Below are positions 1 through 9,270 of a DNA stretch of 41,639 nt, piece after piece. The notes beneath the pieces are model-generated. The model ran no database searches, was not told the origin of the DNA, and saw only the letters and a list, made by a program, of their open reading frames with translations. This DNA is from Spirochaetia bacterium. GTDB taxonomy: Bacteria; Spirochaetota; Spirochaetia; PWKH01. The DNA lies in NCBI GenBank assembly GCA_021736545.1, contig JAIPFS010000001.1, positions 1 to 41,639 on the forward strand, read 5' to 3'. Numbering within the stretch: the first letter of the stretch is position 1; each line of letters starts with the position of its first letter. Made by a program: the position numbers and the translations under genes.

Positions 1-117
1 TTTGTTAAGGATGACAAAAACAGTGTTGAAAAGACATTAAAGGCTTTGTCAGATAAAGTAGGATCTGAACTTAAAATTGTAGAATATATATACTATCGAG
101 TGGGGATGGATAATTAA
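1..117 (+). CDS. tsf: Elongation factor Ts, C-terminal end (partial)
   Basis: The first 38 codons are open from the window edge and end in TAA. The residues FVKDDKNSVEKTLKALSD followed by a YYRVG motif resemble the C-terminal end of EF-Ts, the guanine-nucleotide exchange factor for EF-Tu. The position just before frr, uppS, cdsA, dxr and rseP fits the usual spirochaete order (rpsB-tsf-frr...). The pyrH gene that sits between tsf and frr in many other bacteria is absent here. Only the tail is visible, so the assignment rests on short similarity plus context. Confidence 0.75.
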   Translation, partial: FVKDDKNSVEKTLKALSDKVGSELKIVEYIYYRVGMDN

Positions 118-140
118 TATTCATCAATTATTTATAATCT

Positions 141-194
141 GTGTTCGCCTTTTTTATATTAACATAATAGTACTGAAGGGCGAACACGATTTTT
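141..194 (+). terminator. Probable rho-independent terminator after tsf
   Basis: GTGTTCGCC (141-149) is the exact reverse complement of GGCGAACAC (179-187). The second arm is followed after two bases by five T residues. The 29-nt loop is long and the T tract short, so termination may be partial. It would separate tsf from the frr-rseP operon. Confidence 0.55.
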
Positions 195-207
195 CCCCAT
201 GGAATAC

Positions 208-236
208 TTGAATTTGGAAAATAAGTATCCCAAAAT
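208..236 (+). promoter_or_regulatory. Possible promoter for frr operon
   Basis: TTGAAT (208-213), a 17-nt spacer and CAAAAT (231-236) lie between the tsf terminator and the frr ribosome-binding site. The -10 match is weak. The position is sensible, because frr needs its own promoter if the upstream hairpin terminates. Confidence 0.35.
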
Positions 237-263
237 ATTTCCATAAAGGAATAGGAGTACGTT

Positions 264-818
264 ATGAAAGATTCTTTACATAAAGCCGAAGAGAAAATGA
301 CTAAGTCTTTAAGTGCTCTGGATAGCGAATTTAACAGTCTTCGTACGGGGAGAGCATCTGCTTCACTTTTTGATAAAATTAAAGTCAGTTATTATGGTCA
401 GGAAACTCCATTGGCACAAGTAGCCAGTATATCAGTACCTGAAGCCAGACTTGTGGTAATTCAGCCGTGGGATAAAAGTCTCCTCAATGAAATTGAAAAA
501 GCTATACAGAAATCTGAACTTTCAGTTAACCCAAATAATGACGGCAAAATTATCAGAATAAATATTCCGCCTCTTACTGAAGAACGAAGAAAAGAGCTTG
601 TTAAAGTTGCAAAGCAGCATGCAGAACAAGCTAAAGTTGCCATTCGTAATATTAGAAGAGAGGCAAACGACGATTTAAAAAAACTTGAAAAAGCCAAAGA
701 AATTAGTGAAGATGAACTTAAACAGGGTGAAGAAAAAATACAGAAATTTACTGATAGCTTTATTAAACAAATTGATGAAAAATTCAGTCTTAAAGAAAAG
801 GAAATATTGGAAGTTTAA
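264..818 (+). CDS. frr: Ribosome recycling factor
   Basis: Splits post-termination 70S ribosomes together with EF-G and IF3 so that subunits can be reused. The 184-residue length is the usual ~185. Family features visible include LRTGRAS near residue 26, [14 protein letters not shown] near residue 101 and RNIRREA near residue 127. These belong to the three-helix-bundle domain that mimics a tRNA. ATG at 264 is preceded by TAGGAG at a normal distance. It heads a plus-strand operon continuing into uppS with only three bases between stop and next start. Confidence 0.97.
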   Translation: MKDSLHKAEEKMTKSLSALDSEFNSLRTGRASASLFDKIKVSYYGQETPLAQVASISVPEARLVVIQPWDKSLLNEIEKAIQKSELSVNPNNDGKIIRINIPPLTEERRKELVKVAKQHAEQAKVAIRNIRREANDDLKKLEKAKEISEDELKQGEEKIQKFTDSFIKQIDEKFSLKEKEILEV

Positions 819-821
819 TTC

Positions 822-1544
822 GTGACTTCATCAGATATACATTTTGACATAGACTATACTGAACTCCCGAAACATATTGGCATCATAATGGATGGTAACG
901 GCAGATGGGCTTTAAAGAGAGGACTTCCTCGAACAAAAGGTCATCAAGAAGGACTTACAGTTACTAAAGAAATTATACGAATTCTAGCAGAAATGGGTAT
1001 ATCGTATGTTACACTTTATACTTTTTCCACTGAGAATTGGAAACGCCCTGAAAAAGAGGTGAATTTTCTTTTAAACTTAATTTCTAAATATCTTCTCCAA
1101 GAAATGGAGTTCTATAAAACCTATAATATACGAGTAAATCATATAGGTGATTTACAAAGCCTCCCTTCTCCAGCCCGTAAAAGTATCCTTAAAACCATGG
1201 AAAGGACTCGCAATTTTAATAAATTGACAGTAAACTTAGCAATTAATTACGGAAGCCGGGATGAAATTGTTCGAGCATTTAAAAGAATAGTGAGTACCGT
1301 TCCGGACATTAAAAAAATAAATAAAGAAATGGTCGATGAATACCTAGATACTGCTGGAATGCCTAATCCGGATATACTTATTCGCTCTTCGGGAGAAAAA
1401 AGGTTGAGTAATTTTCTTTTATGGCAAAGTGCTTATTCTGAATTAGTTTTCGTTGATACACTTTGGCCTGATTGGACAAAAGAGACAATTTACCGTTGTA
1501 TAGCTGAATATCAGAAAAGAAAGCGTACATACGGGGGTATTTAA
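822..1544 (+). CDS. uppS: Undecaprenyl diphosphate synthase (cis-prenyltransferase)
   Basis: Makes the C55 lipid carrier for peptidoglycan and other wall polymers by cis-condensation of isopentenyl diphosphate onto farnesyl diphosphate. At 240 residues it is normal length. The catalytic motif IIMDGNGRWA (Asp24) is present, followed by a GHQEG segment, LYTFSTENWKRP and the C-terminal signature PDILIRSSGEKRLSNFLLWQ. The start is GTG at 822, three bases after the frr stop; the first downstream ATG (889) would delete the catalytic motif. Its isoprenoid substrate depends on dxr two genes downstream. Confidence 0.96.
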   Translation: MTSSDIHFDIDYTELPKHIGIIMDGNGRWALKRGLPRTKGHQEGLTVTKEIIRILAEMGISYVTLYTFSTENWKRPEKEVNFLLNLISKYLLQEMEFYKTYNIRVNHIGDLQSLPSPARKSILKTMERTRNFNKLTVNLAINYGSRDEIVRAFKRIVSTVPDIKKINKEMVDEYLDTAGMPNPDILIRSSGEKRLSNFLLWQSAYSELVFVDTLWPDWTKETIYRCIAEYQKRKRTYGGI

Positions 1545-1547
1545 TAA

Positions 1548-2420
1548 ATGAAAAAGAAAGTTATAGAAAGAATACTTTTGACAGTTATAGGTATCCCCAT
1601 TTTCCTCTCCTCAATATTCTTTTTTCCTCAGGCAAACTATCTTATGTTTCTTTCTATCATACTTTTTTTCAATTATCATGCTTCGAAAGAGACTGTTTTC
1701 CTAATTCAGAATTACACGAAAGATCAGATCTATATAAAGAATTGGATGTTTGTAATCATTCCAATTCTTTATTATATTTATATTTCCTTAGAAATCTCAG
1801 GAATAATTACTATTGATGGATTCTCTGTTCTCATATTTCTTATTGTTCTCATGTATACGATTATTTGTGAAATGCATTTCGGCTTTATCTTGGATAATTT
1901 CCAGCGATCAATATATCGCATTCTAGAGAACATTTTTGTTTTCATATATCCAACTCTGTTTACTTTTTATATTTTTAAAATAACAGCTCTTGAATCTTCA
2001 TCTCTTCTTCTTATTATTTTTTTTCTCTTTATTTTTTCAAATGATGTTTTTGCGTATATTTTCGGAATGCTTTTTGGAAGAAAGACAAAAGGCATTCTCA
2101 AAGTCAGCCCTAATAAAAGTGCTGTAGGCTATGCCGGCGGTGTTGTTACAACTATTGCAATCAGCTATTTAATATACATTTTTTTTCATACTTCCCTGCC
2201 CTTTTCTTCCTATTATACTTTTTTCATCCTGACTCTTCTTATTTCTTTTACTTCCCACTTGGGGGATTTATTTGAATCTTTACTTAAAAGATCAACAAAC
2301 ATTAAAGATTCCGGTAATCTCATTCCAGGGCGCGGTGGATTTCTGGATACTATTGATTCAATAGTTTTCAGTGCTCCATTTTTTTATTTCTATATTTCAT
2401 CTTACGTATTTATTGGATAA
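1548..2420 (+). CDS. cdsA: Phosphatidate cytidylyltransferase (CDP-diglyceride synthase)
   Basis: Integral membrane enzyme converting phosphatidic acid and CTP to CDP-diacylglycerol, the precursor of all phospholipids. The 290-residue product is strongly hydrophobic with about eight membrane segments. The C-terminal half has SNDVFAYIFGMLFGR, VSPNKSAVGYAGG and the signature region LGDLFESLLKRSTNIKDSG. The last part of the family signature, usually PGHGGxLDRxDS, reads PGRGGFLDTIDS here, with the usual His and Arg replaced. It begins four bases after uppS and is followed closely by dxr. The family call is firm despite the substitutions. Confidence 0.93.
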   Translation: MKKKVIERILLTVIGIPIFLSSIFFFPQANYLMFLSIILFFNYHASKETVFLIQNYTKDQIYIKNWMFVIIPILYYIYISLEISGIITIDGFSVLIFLIVLMYTIICEMHFGFILDNFQRSIYRILENIFVFIYPTLFTFYIFKITALESSSLLLIIFFLFIFSNDVFAYIFGMLFGRKTKGILKVSPNKSAVGYAGGVVTTIAISYLIYIFFHTSLPFSSYYTFFILTLLISFTSHLGDLFESLLKRSTNIKDSGNLIPGRGGFLDTIDSIVFSAPFFYFYISSYVFIG

Positions 2421-2425
2421 TATAT

Positions 2426-3565
2426 ATGGTTAAAAAAATAATTATTCTAGGAGCCACAGGTTCCATTGGCACTAATACAATAGACTTGCTTCGTACTTTA
2501 AAATCCTATAACGAAAGAATATCTTTGGTAGGGATTTCTGCTCATATACATGAAGATGCCTTGCTGAAAATAGCTGAAGAGTTCAATGTACATCATATTT
2601 CTCTCACTGGAAAAACTCCAAACTCAGATAAAATCAAATACCAAGGGGAACATGGACTTATAAACATGCTTAATGAACTTGAAGCAGATATTGTTGTCCA
2701 TGGGATACCGGGAATCACTGGTTTAAACTATTCTATTGAGGCTCTCAAATCAGGAAAAGATTTGGCTTTAGCAAACAAGGAAACTGTAGTTCTTGCCGGA
2801 AATCTTATCTTTGATTTAGCTAAGCAGAACGGATGCTCAATTATTCCAACGGATTCTGAGCACAATGCAATTTTTCAGCTTATCCGTCACAGGCCAGCTG
2901 AAACTATTAAGAAAATTATTCTTACTGCGTCAGGCGGTCCTTTCAGAAATTATTCGCTTGAGCAGCTCAAACAAGTAAGTTTAGAAGATGCATTAAAACA
3001 TCCGACATGGAATATGGGAGAAAAAATCACCATAGATTCCGCTACTTTAGCAAATAAAGGTCTTGAAGTCATTGAAACCGAAAGATTTTTTGGATTTACC
3101 TCTGAACAAATTGATGTTGTTGTTCATCCGCAAAGTATTATACACTCCATGGTTCAGACAATTGATAACTCCATTTATGCTCAAATTGGAAAGGCTGATA
3201 TGAAAATTCCAATAATGAATGCTGTGTTTTATCCCGAATTAGGCAGAAGTATATATAATGACTTTAATTTTTCTGAACATACTCTGACATTTCAGAAGCC
3301 GGATATGGAAAAATTCCCCATGCTTAAATACGCCCTAGAGGCATTATCAGCTGGAGGAAGCTATTCTATCGTATTTAATTGTATTAATGATTTTGCAGTA
3401 CAGTCTTTTATTAGAAAAAAAATAAATTTTCTCCAAATTCCTGCTCTTGTACATGATATGCTTTCTCTTGACTGGTCCTATACGCCGCAAAGCTTTGAAG
3501 ATGTTTTTTCTATTCAAAACAGGGCTTTAGAACTTTCTGACGAAAAGTTTTTTAAATATTTATAG
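2426..3565 (+). CDS. dxr: 1-deoxy-D-xylulose 5-phosphate reductoisomerase
   Basis: First committed step of the MEP isoprenoid pathway: DXP to 2-C-methyl-D-erythritol 4-phosphate, using NADPH and a divalent metal. The NADPH-binding motif GATGSIG is at residues 9-15. ALANKETVVLAG, TDSEHNAIFQ (metal-binding Asp/Glu) and HPTWNMGEKITIDSATLANK are all intact, and 379 residues is the standard length. ATG at 2426 is five bases after the cdsA stop. The pathway supplies the isoprenoid units used by UppS in the same operon. Confidence 0.97.
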   Translation: MVKKIIILGATGSIGTNTIDLLRTLKSYNERISLVGISAHIHEDALLKIAEEFNVHHISLTGKTPNSDKIKYQGEHGLINMLNELEADIVVHGIPGITGLNYSIEALKSGKDLALANKETVVLAGNLIFDLAKQNGCSIIPTDSEHNAIFQLIRHRPAETIKKIILTASGGPFRNYSLEQLKQVSLEDALKHPTWNMGEKITIDSATLANKGLEVIETERFFGFTSEQIDVVVHPQSIIHSMVQTIDNSIYAQIGKADMKIPIMNAVFYPELGRSIYNDFNFSEHTLTFQKPDMEKFPMLKYALEALSAGGSYSIVFNCINDFAVQSFIRKKINFLQIPALVHDMLSLDWSYTPQSFEDVFSIQNRALELSDEKFFKYL

Positions 3566-3580
3566 TTTTTTGAGGTAATT

Positions 3581-4951
3581 TTGATTAGTACTATTTTAGT
3601 AGGTCTTTTAGGATTAGGCGTAATAATTTTTGTGCATGAATTAGGCCATTTTTCAGCTGCAAAGCTCTTTGGAATAGAAGTTGAAGCTTTTGCTCTTGGT
3701 TGGGGTAAAAAGCTATGGGGCACAGTAAAGCGAGGTACAGAGTATAGAATTAATGTATTTCCAATTGGCGGATACTGTAAAATGAAAGGGGAAGAAGATT
3801 TTAAAAAAGCTTTATCTGATAAAAGTCCTTCTTTCCCAATCACTTCGGGATCCCTTTTTTCCGTACCAGCTTATAAACGATTGCTGACATATGCAGCCGG
3901 ACCAATATTTAATTTTATTTTAGCTATTTTACTTTTAAGTCTTATATGGCTAATAGGTTTTTCACACACTACATATAGTAATAAAATCATCTTAACATCA
4001 ACTTATCCAGAAATATTCCAGGAAAGTTCAAGTCCAAATCCTGCAGACCAAGCCGGAATGCAGAATGGAGATGCTATTATCCAGATCAACGATACTGAAA
4101 TAGACTATTTTTCTGATATACAGGAATCAATTGTTCTTAATCCTGGAGAAGAACTAACAATTCGTTTCCGAAGGAATAATAAGGTTTACACCGAAGAGAT
4201 TACCCCAGCCCTAAATAAAGAGACTGGAAGCGGTTATCTTGGCATAACTCCTTTTATTGAACCAGTTGTTATGAATATTGAAGAAAATTCATCTGCTTTT
4301 AAATCTGGAATAAGATCTGGTGACAGGATCATCCAAGTTAACGGGAATACAATTAATAATGCCTTGGATTTTTATAAAATTATTCAGACAAAACCTGGTA
4401 TAGTGAAAATTCAAGTAAGCCGAAATAATTCTGAATTTGATTTTACTTACAACCCTGCCTATGATGAGAATGCTGCCTATATCTCTGAGTTTTCATTTAA
4501 AGCTATCAAAGTATATAAACAAGAGAAAAATATCTTCAAAGCTGTTTCTAAAGGTATGGCAGATGCTTATGATACACTCATGCTAGCTTTTAAAAGTATA
4601 GGACTTCTTTTTAAAGGAGTTGATACCAGTTCTGCTATGGCGGGTCCTGTAAGAATAACGTATTTAGTGGGCGATACAGCTTCAAAAGGTTTTCAGAATG
4701 GTCTTTCTCAAGGTATTATCACTCTATTCAACTTAATCAGTTTTATCAGTATAGCTTTAGGATTTACAAATTTGCTTCCTATACCGGCATTAGATGGCGG
4801 ACAGATTATAGTCTCAATTTATGAAATAGTACGAGGGAAAATGCTTTCACCTCAGAAATACTACATACTGCAAATGATTGGGTTTTCAATTATTCTTATG
4901 ATTTTCTTTTTTGCCCTGTTAAATGATTTAAATTTTCTTTTCAGAAATTAG
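3581..4951 (+). CDS. rseP: Site-2 intramembrane zinc protease RseP/RasP
   Basis: Cleaves transmembrane substrates such as anti-sigma factors and signal-peptide remnants within the membrane. The zinc motif HELGH lies in the first membrane helix (residues 19-23), and the distal NLLPIPALDGG motif supplies the third ligand near residue 400. Two PDZ domains sit between them, each with a carboxylate-binding pattern (QAGMQNGDAIIQIN and KSGIRSGDRIIQVN). The total of 456 residues fits the two-PDZ form. The start is TTG at 3581, with TGAGG five bases upstream. It is last in the operon and converges on dnaB. Confidence 0.95.
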   Translation: MISTILVGLLGLGVIIFVHELGHFSAAKLFGIEVEAFALGWGKKLWGTVKRGTEYRINVFPIGGYCKMKGEEDFKKALSDKSPSFPITSGSLFSVPAYKRLLTYAAGPIFNFILAILLLSLIWLIGFSHTTYSNKIILTSTYPEIFQESSSPNPADQAGMQNGDAIIQINDTEIDYFSDIQESIVLNPGEELTIRFRRNNKVYTEEITPALNKETGSGYLGITPFIEPVVMNIEENSSAFKSGIRSGDRIIQVNGNTINNALDFYKIIQTKPGIVKIQVSRNNSEFDFTYNPAYDENAAYISEFSFKAIKVYKQEKNIFKAVSKGMADAYDTLMLAFKSIGLLFKGVDTSSAMAGPVRITYLVGDTASKGFQNGLSQGIITLFNLISFISIALGFTNLLPIPALDGGQIIVSIYEIVRGKMLSPQKYYILQMIGFSIILMIFFFALLNDLNFLFRN

Positions 4952-5010
4952 AAAAAATAATTCAAGGGAAACTTGTACTCAGAAATTGTACACTAAGAAA
5001 AAACAGTGTA

Positions 5011-6366
5011 TCATGAATGCTCTTTTGTTAAAGATTCAAATTTTGCATATTTTTTAACAAATCCTAACTTAAACCTATCTACTGGGCCATTTCTCTGTTT
5101 TGCTAAAATAACATCTGTTTCAATTACAGGAGCCTGCTGCTGTTCCTCTTTAGATTCGTTCTCAAATCCCCTGCTCCTATGAATAAACAAAACTAAGTCA
5201 GCATCCTGCTCAATGGAACCTGATTCTCTTAAATCCGCGAGTGTCGGTTCTTTCCCTTCTGACTGTCGGCCGACCTGAGAAAGGCAAATAATCGGAATAT
5301 CTAATTCTCTTGCAAGCGTTTTTAATGATCGAGATATTTCTGCAACTTGTTCATGTCGAGGAACATTCCCTTTTGCTTCAGCAGCTATCAAACCGATATA
5401 ATCAATGAAAATAGCCTGGATATCTTCATTACGTTTCATTCTTCGTGCTTGGGCTCGCAATTCAAGGAGTTTAATATTCGGTGTATCCTGAATACACAAT
5501 GGTGATTCATAGATTCTTCCAGCAGCTTCAGTCAGCTTATTTAAATCTGAATTCTTAAGCATACCGCTGCGTAATTTCTTCAAGTCAATTCTTGATTCAG
5601 TGGAAAGCAGTCTCTGCATCAAGGATCTGCCTGCCATTTCCAAAGTAAAAAAACCTATAGGAATATTTTTTCTGAAAGCCATATATGAGGCAATAGATAG
5701 GGCAAAAGCTGTTTTACCAACAGAAGGACGAGCACCTATAACAATGAAATCAGATTTCTGAAAACCGCTGGTTAAATTATCCAGCTCGGGGAAACCTGTC
5801 GGCAGCCCTGTATAATCTCCGCCTGCCTGATAAAGTTTTTCAATAATATTTATTGTTTCATTTACTACGTCACTAGAAAGCCGGTAACCGCTTTTAGCGC
5901 TGCTTTCATCGGTTATGTCAAAAATCTTTTTTTCAGCTTCAGCTAGGATATCTTTATAGTCTTCAGTATCATCATAGGCTTTTGAAATTATTTCGTTTGA
6001 AATTTTCAAAAGCTGCCTTCGTATACTGCTGCTTCTTACTATATCTGCATAATATTGTACATTAGCGCTGGTAGGAACACTTGAAGTTAAATTTGATACA
6101 TATGAAATACCACCGCAAATCTCTAAATCTTCATTTTTCTTCAACTCTTCAACTAAAGTTATTATATCAACAACTTCACCCTTGTGAAAAAGAGAGACAA
6201 TGGCTGTAAAAATTTTTTGATGAGAATGCCTGTAGAAATCATCAACCCTGAGGTAATCTGCAATTACCGTCAGGGCTTCATTATCTAGTAAAAATGCACC
6301 AAGAACTGCCGTCTCGGCATCAATATTATGAGGAGGAACCTTTCCCAGGACTGTATCAATTCCCAT
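5011..6366 (-). CDS. dnaB: Replicative DNA helicase DnaB
   Basis: Hexameric 5'-3' helicase that unwinds the fork and recruits primase. The N-terminal domain (about residues 10-110) is followed by the RecA-like motor. Walker A reads GARPSVGKTA (211-220), Walker B lies in IFIDYIGLI, and SQVGRQSEGKEPTLADLRES plus an AKQRNGP segment follow. There is no intein, and 451 residues is normal. ATG at 6366 has AAGGAG upstream on the minus strand. It is the last gene of the rpsF operon, 72 bases after rplI, an arrangement shared by other spirochaetes. Confidence 0.97.
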   Translation of the reverse strand: MGIDTVLGKVPPHNIDAETAVLGAFLLDNEALTVIADYLRVDDFYRHSHQKIFTAIVSLFHKGEVVDIITLVEELKKNEDLEICGGISYVSNLTSSVPTSANVQYYADIVRSSSIRRQLLKISNEIISKAYDDTEDYKDILAEAEKKIFDITDESSAKSGYRLSSDVVNETINIIEKLYQAGGDYTGLPTGFPELDNLTSGFQKSDFIVIGARPSVGKTAFALSIASYMAFRKNIPIGFFTLEMAGRSLMQRLLSTESRIDLKKLRSGMLKNSDLNKLTEAAGRIYESPLCIQDTPNIKLLELRAQARRMKRNEDIQAIFIDYIGLIAAEAKGNVPRHEQVAEISRSLKTLARELDIPIICLSQVGRQSEGKEPTLADLRESGSIEQDADLVLFIHRSRGFENESKEEQQQAPVIETDVILAKQRNGPVDRFKLGFVKKYAKFESLTKEHS

Positions 6367-6438
6367 GTAAAGTAAAGCTCCTTAAAAAAACATACAAACG
6401 AAATACGAAAATAAATTTTTATTCTGCAGATTTAATTC

Positions 6439-7059
6439 CTATTCTGAAGTCTTCTCAGATAATTCTTTATCTGAAGTTTCATCGTCATTTTTTTCTGCTT
6501 CTACTGCTGTATTTTCTGCTTCAATTTCTTCTTTTTCTTCATTATTTTTGTCGGAGTGTTTTTCCTGTGTCTTCTCTGTTTTGTCAGCATCAGTTTTAGA
6601 ACTCTTTTTTTCATTTTCATCTACAACTTGAACTTGGAGATCAGCTAACTCACTTTCATAAAGCTTGACTTTAACAACAGAATTACCGAGCATTTTTATT
6701 GAATTTGAAGGAATATCAATATTTTTTCTTTCAATCTCAATCCCCTCTTTAGCCAATGCATTGGATATTGTAGCATTTGTTACTGCACCAAATAATTTTC
6801 CAGTATCACCAGCCGACATTTTAATTGTGAGGACCGTATCTTCAATTCTCTCTTTAAGAGATTTTGCAAGTTTTCTTTTTTCTTCTTTTCGTTTTTCAAT
6901 GGCACCGCGTCTGCTTTCAAAATAGGATATATTTTCATTTGAATGCAGTACAGCCAACTTTTGCGGTAAAAGATAATTTCTTGCGTATCCTCTAGCAACA
7001 TCACAAACATCGCCCTCTTCACCAAGATTATACACATCTTTATTAAGAATTACTTTCAT
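6439..7059 (-). CDS. rplI: Ribosomal protein bL9 with acidic C-terminal tail
   Basis: Large-subunit protein near the L1 stalk. The N-terminal 23S-binding domain is typical (MKVILNKDVYNLGEEGD, then ARGYARNYLLPQ), followed by the long connecting helix and the C-terminal domain up to about residue 150. Residues ~150-206 are an added tail dominated by Glu, Lys, Asp and Ser/Thr, probably disordered; ordinary bL9 stops near 150. ATG at 7059 is preceded by AAAAAAGGAG. It sits 14 bases downstream of a membrane-protein gene and upstream of dnaB. Confidence 0.96.
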   Translation of the reverse strand: MKVILNKDVYNLGEEGDVCDVARGYARNYLLPQKLAVLHSNENISYFESRRGAIEKRKEEKRKLAKSLKERIEDTVLTIKMSAGDTGKLFGAVTNATISNALAKEGIEIERKNIDIPSNSIKMLGNSVVKVKLYESELADLQVQVVDENEKKSSKTDADKTEKTQEKHSDKNNEEKEEIEAENTAVEAEKNDDETSDKELSEKTSE

Positions 7060-7073
7060 GAAATTCTCCTTTT

Positions 7074-8033
7074 TTAAGTTCTATAGGATATCCATAATTC
7101 AGAAATACCTAGAATTAATACTATAAAAATAATAACAACATTAACAATGGGAATAAACTGCGAAATTGCGAACAGTAGAATCAATTTAACTCCTGATACC
7201 TGTTTTTTGTATTTTTTTAATAAAATAGCCTGATAAATAGCAAGACCATTCAAAATATAGAATAATGCAAATACAAAACCGGTATTCCAGGCAATAGACG
7301 CAAAACTTCCCAAGGAAACAATAATATCTAGCAGAACTAAAGTCCATGATATCAGAAACGGCCAAATAATCCAGTCAGGGACTGTTATCTGATTCATAAG
7401 AGACTTTATAGTTCTTTTATAAAATCTTTTATACAATTCCCAAGCTATACCAAAACTTATTCCAAATTGAATAAAGAATATAAGCAGATAGCTTTTTTTA
7501 ACAATTTCTATGATGTAGGCGGCAAATCCGCTAGTTCCAACAAATGTATTTATGCTGCTTTCACCATACAGCATATTAATCATTTGCAATAAAGTTTCTT
7601 TAATTCTCTCTTTTGCCGTAAGAGCAAAATGCAAATCACTTTCATAGATCAGCACTGCCGCGAATCCAAGAATCTCTACAAATCCCAAAACTAACAATAT
7701 TGCTGTAACACTTCGCACTTTATAATTCAATTTTATTTCATAAAAAAGTACAACAGAAATCAGCAAAACTAAGGGGGGGCTCATCCCAAGTATAACCAGG
7801 AAAACAGCTGCTCCACTGTTAAGTAAACCATTAAACTGCAGAACACTTTTAAAACTTATAAGTAGAAAAAGAACACCTGAAGATGCTCCAATTCTAAGCT
7901 GGGAATCATTAATCAGGCTATACAGATGAAATGGAACAATAAAGAAAATAAAGAACGGGTCAAAAAGATACAAAATAAAAGAAACAAAAATGACTATACC
8001 GTTTTTCTTAATAATTTCATTCTGCATAGACAT
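7074..8033 (-). CDS. Multi-pass membrane protein of the rpsR-rplI interval (DUF2232-like)
   Basis: Function unknown. The 319-residue product is very hydrophobic with roughly eight predicted membrane segments and few charged residues outside short loops. A membrane protein of the DUF2232/YybS type is often found between rpsR and rplI, and the topology and position fit; I see no catalytic motif. The open frame reaches back to a TTG at 8063, but AAAGGAAG lies inside that extension and would serve ATG at 8033 or the ATG six bases later, so I place the start there. It lies inside the rpsF operon. Confidence 0.75.
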   Translation of the reverse strand: MSMQNEIIKKNGIVIFVSFILYLFDPFFIFFIVPFHLYSLINDSQLRIGASSGVLFLLISFKSVLQFNGLLNSGAAVFLVILGMSPPLVLLISVVLFYEIKLNYKVRSVTAILLVLGFVEILGFAAVLIYESDLHFALTAKERIKETLLQMINMLYGESSINTFVGTSGFAAYIIEIVKKSYLLIFFIQFGISFGIAWELYKRFYKRTIKSLMNQITVPDWIIWPFLISWTLVLLDIIVSLGSFASIAWNTGFVFALFYILNGLAIYQAILLKKYKKQVSGVKLILLFAISQFIPIVNVVIIFIVLILGISELWISYRT

Positions 8034-8084
8034 CTTACTAAAATATCTTCCTTTATTATACAATTATTAAAACATGTGAAAATC

Positions 8085-8405
8085 TTATTTTTTTTCGTAA
8101 GGAAGATAGGCTAAAACACGGGCCTTTTTAATCTCCTTTGCTAAATCTCTTTGATGTTTTGCACAAGTTCCAGTAATTCTCCTTGGAAGAATCTTTCCCC
8201 TATCGGTAACAAATCTTCTCAATCCGTCAGGATTTTTGTAATCAGCTACAAGATTCTGCTGGGTACAGAACCTGCAGACTTTCTTCCTGAACATCGGTCT
8301 TTTGCTGAATTTCCTTCTGTTGTCATATCTGTTATTCTGACGTGAATCTCCACTGTTTCTGTCATTATCATCATAAGATCTATTGTCTCTTCTATCATCC
8401 GCCAT
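8085..8405 (-). CDS. rpsR: Ribosomal protein bS18
   Basis: Small-subunit platform protein that pairs with bS6. The conserved core starts at [18 protein letters not shown] and runs through [41 protein letters not shown] and a Lys-rich end. The CRFC pair plus a later Cys-Ala-Lys-His suggests the zinc-binding version. About 30 N-terminal residues rich in Asp, Asn and Arg extend beyond the core, giving 106 residues rather than ~75-85. The gene follows ssb by 26 bases and shares the operon with its partner rpsF. Confidence 0.96.
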   Translation of the reverse strand: MADDRRDNRSYDDNDRNSGDSRQNNRYDNRRKFSKRPMFRKKVCRFCTQQNLVADYKNPDGLRRFVTDRGKILPRRITGTCAKHQRDLAKEIKKARVLAYLPYEKK

Positions 8406-8431
8406 ATATTTTTTTTCTCCTTAAAATCAAG

Positions 8432-8938
8432 TTAAAATGGGATGTCATCATCAAACTGTTCCGGTCCAATAAAATCATCATCAAGCTGACTATTATTCCC
8501 AGTATCTGCAGGCTGATTCATCCTGCCTCCACCGGCCTGATGCTGTTTACCGGAACTGAATCTATCTTCGGAACTATTTCCATAATTACCGCTGCCGGAT
8601 CCAGGATTGCCGCCTAAAAGCTGTATTGTATTGGCTGCAATTTCAACTCTGCTTCTCTTCTGACCATTCTGTTCCCATCTGTTTTGCCTCAGTTCTCCGG
8701 AAACTGATACTTGTTTGCCTTTCTCAAGGTACTTTTGTAAAGCTTCACCCTGCCTGCCCCATAAAATAATATCAAAAAAATTTGCTTCATTTTCCCAACT
8801 GTCACCCGACCTCTTTCTCCGATTGACAGCGATAGAAAAACTGCAAATTGCAGTTCCTGAATTTGTATAGCGCAATTCAGCATCCCGGGTTAATCTTCCT
8901 ACAAGTACTACTACATTTACATCACTTGCTGCGGCCAT
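8432..8938 (-). CDS. ssb: Single-stranded DNA-binding protein
   Basis: Coats single-stranded DNA during replication and repair and recruits partners through its tail. The N-terminal OB fold (about residues 4-110) shows VVLVGRLTRDAELRYT, FSIAVNRR and FFDIILWGRQGEAL. A Gly/Ser/Gln/Asn-rich linker follows, and the protein ends in the acidic partner-binding tip DDDIPF. The frame is open back to a GTG at 8947, but AGAGGAG at 8948-8954 is spaced correctly for the ATG at 8938, giving 168 residues. It lies between rpsF and rpsR, the standard arrangement. Confidence 0.96.
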   Translation of the reverse strand: MAAASDVNVVVLVGRLTRDAELRYTNSGTAICSFSIAVNRRKRSGDSWENEANFFDIILWGRQGEALQKYLEKGKQVSVSGELRQNRWEQNGQKRSRVEIAANTIQLLGGNPGSGSGNYGNSSEDRFSSGKQHQAGGGRMNQPADTGNNSQLDDDFIGPEQFDDDIPF

Positions 8939-8988
8939 GCATATCACTCCTCTCTTCTCGTATTCTCCTGCTTAAAAACTAAATAAGC

Positions 8989-9270
8989 CTAGTCTTCTTT
9001 TTTTACAAAGAGAAACTTGAGTAACTGCGGCATGAGTCTAAATGCTTTTTCTAAATTGATTATGTTTTCAGGATTTGCAGAAATTTCTTTGTAAAGATAA
9101 TGTCCTTTATCCTCTTTTTTTATGGGATAAGCCATAACCTTTATTCCAAGATCCTCTTCTTTTTCTGTAGAAACATTATACTTAGCTAATTCAGCTTCAA
9201 TAAGCTCTTTGCCATTTTTAAAATCTTCATCAGAAGGCTTAAAAATAGTTGTCAGTTCGTAGGTTTTCAT
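8989..9270 (-). CDS. rpsF: Ribosomal protein bS6
   Basis: Small-subunit protein that binds 16S rRNA as a heterodimer with bS18. The 93-residue sequence has the family beginning MKTYELTTIFKP, a central GIKVMAYPIKKEDKGHYL strand segment and a C-terminal helix ending in a basic-acidic tip. ATG at 9270 has a strong AAAGGAGG ribosome-binding site. It is the first gene of the six-gene minus-strand operon rpsF-ssb-rpsR-membrane protein-rplI-dnaB. The promoter is at 9324-9352, and the short leader can fold over the ribosome-binding site. Confidence 0.96.
   Translation of the reverse strand: MKTYELTTIFKPSDEDFKNGKELIEAELAKYNVSTEKEEDLGIKVMAYPIKKEDKGHYLYKEISANPENIINLEKAFRLMPQLLKFLFVKKED

Noticed and set aside
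4989..5010. Inverted repeat TACACT/AGTGTA between the convergent rseP and dnaB genes.
   Set aside because: The stem is only 6 bp, and the T-rich run lies in the loop rather than after the stem. That is not enough to call a terminator.
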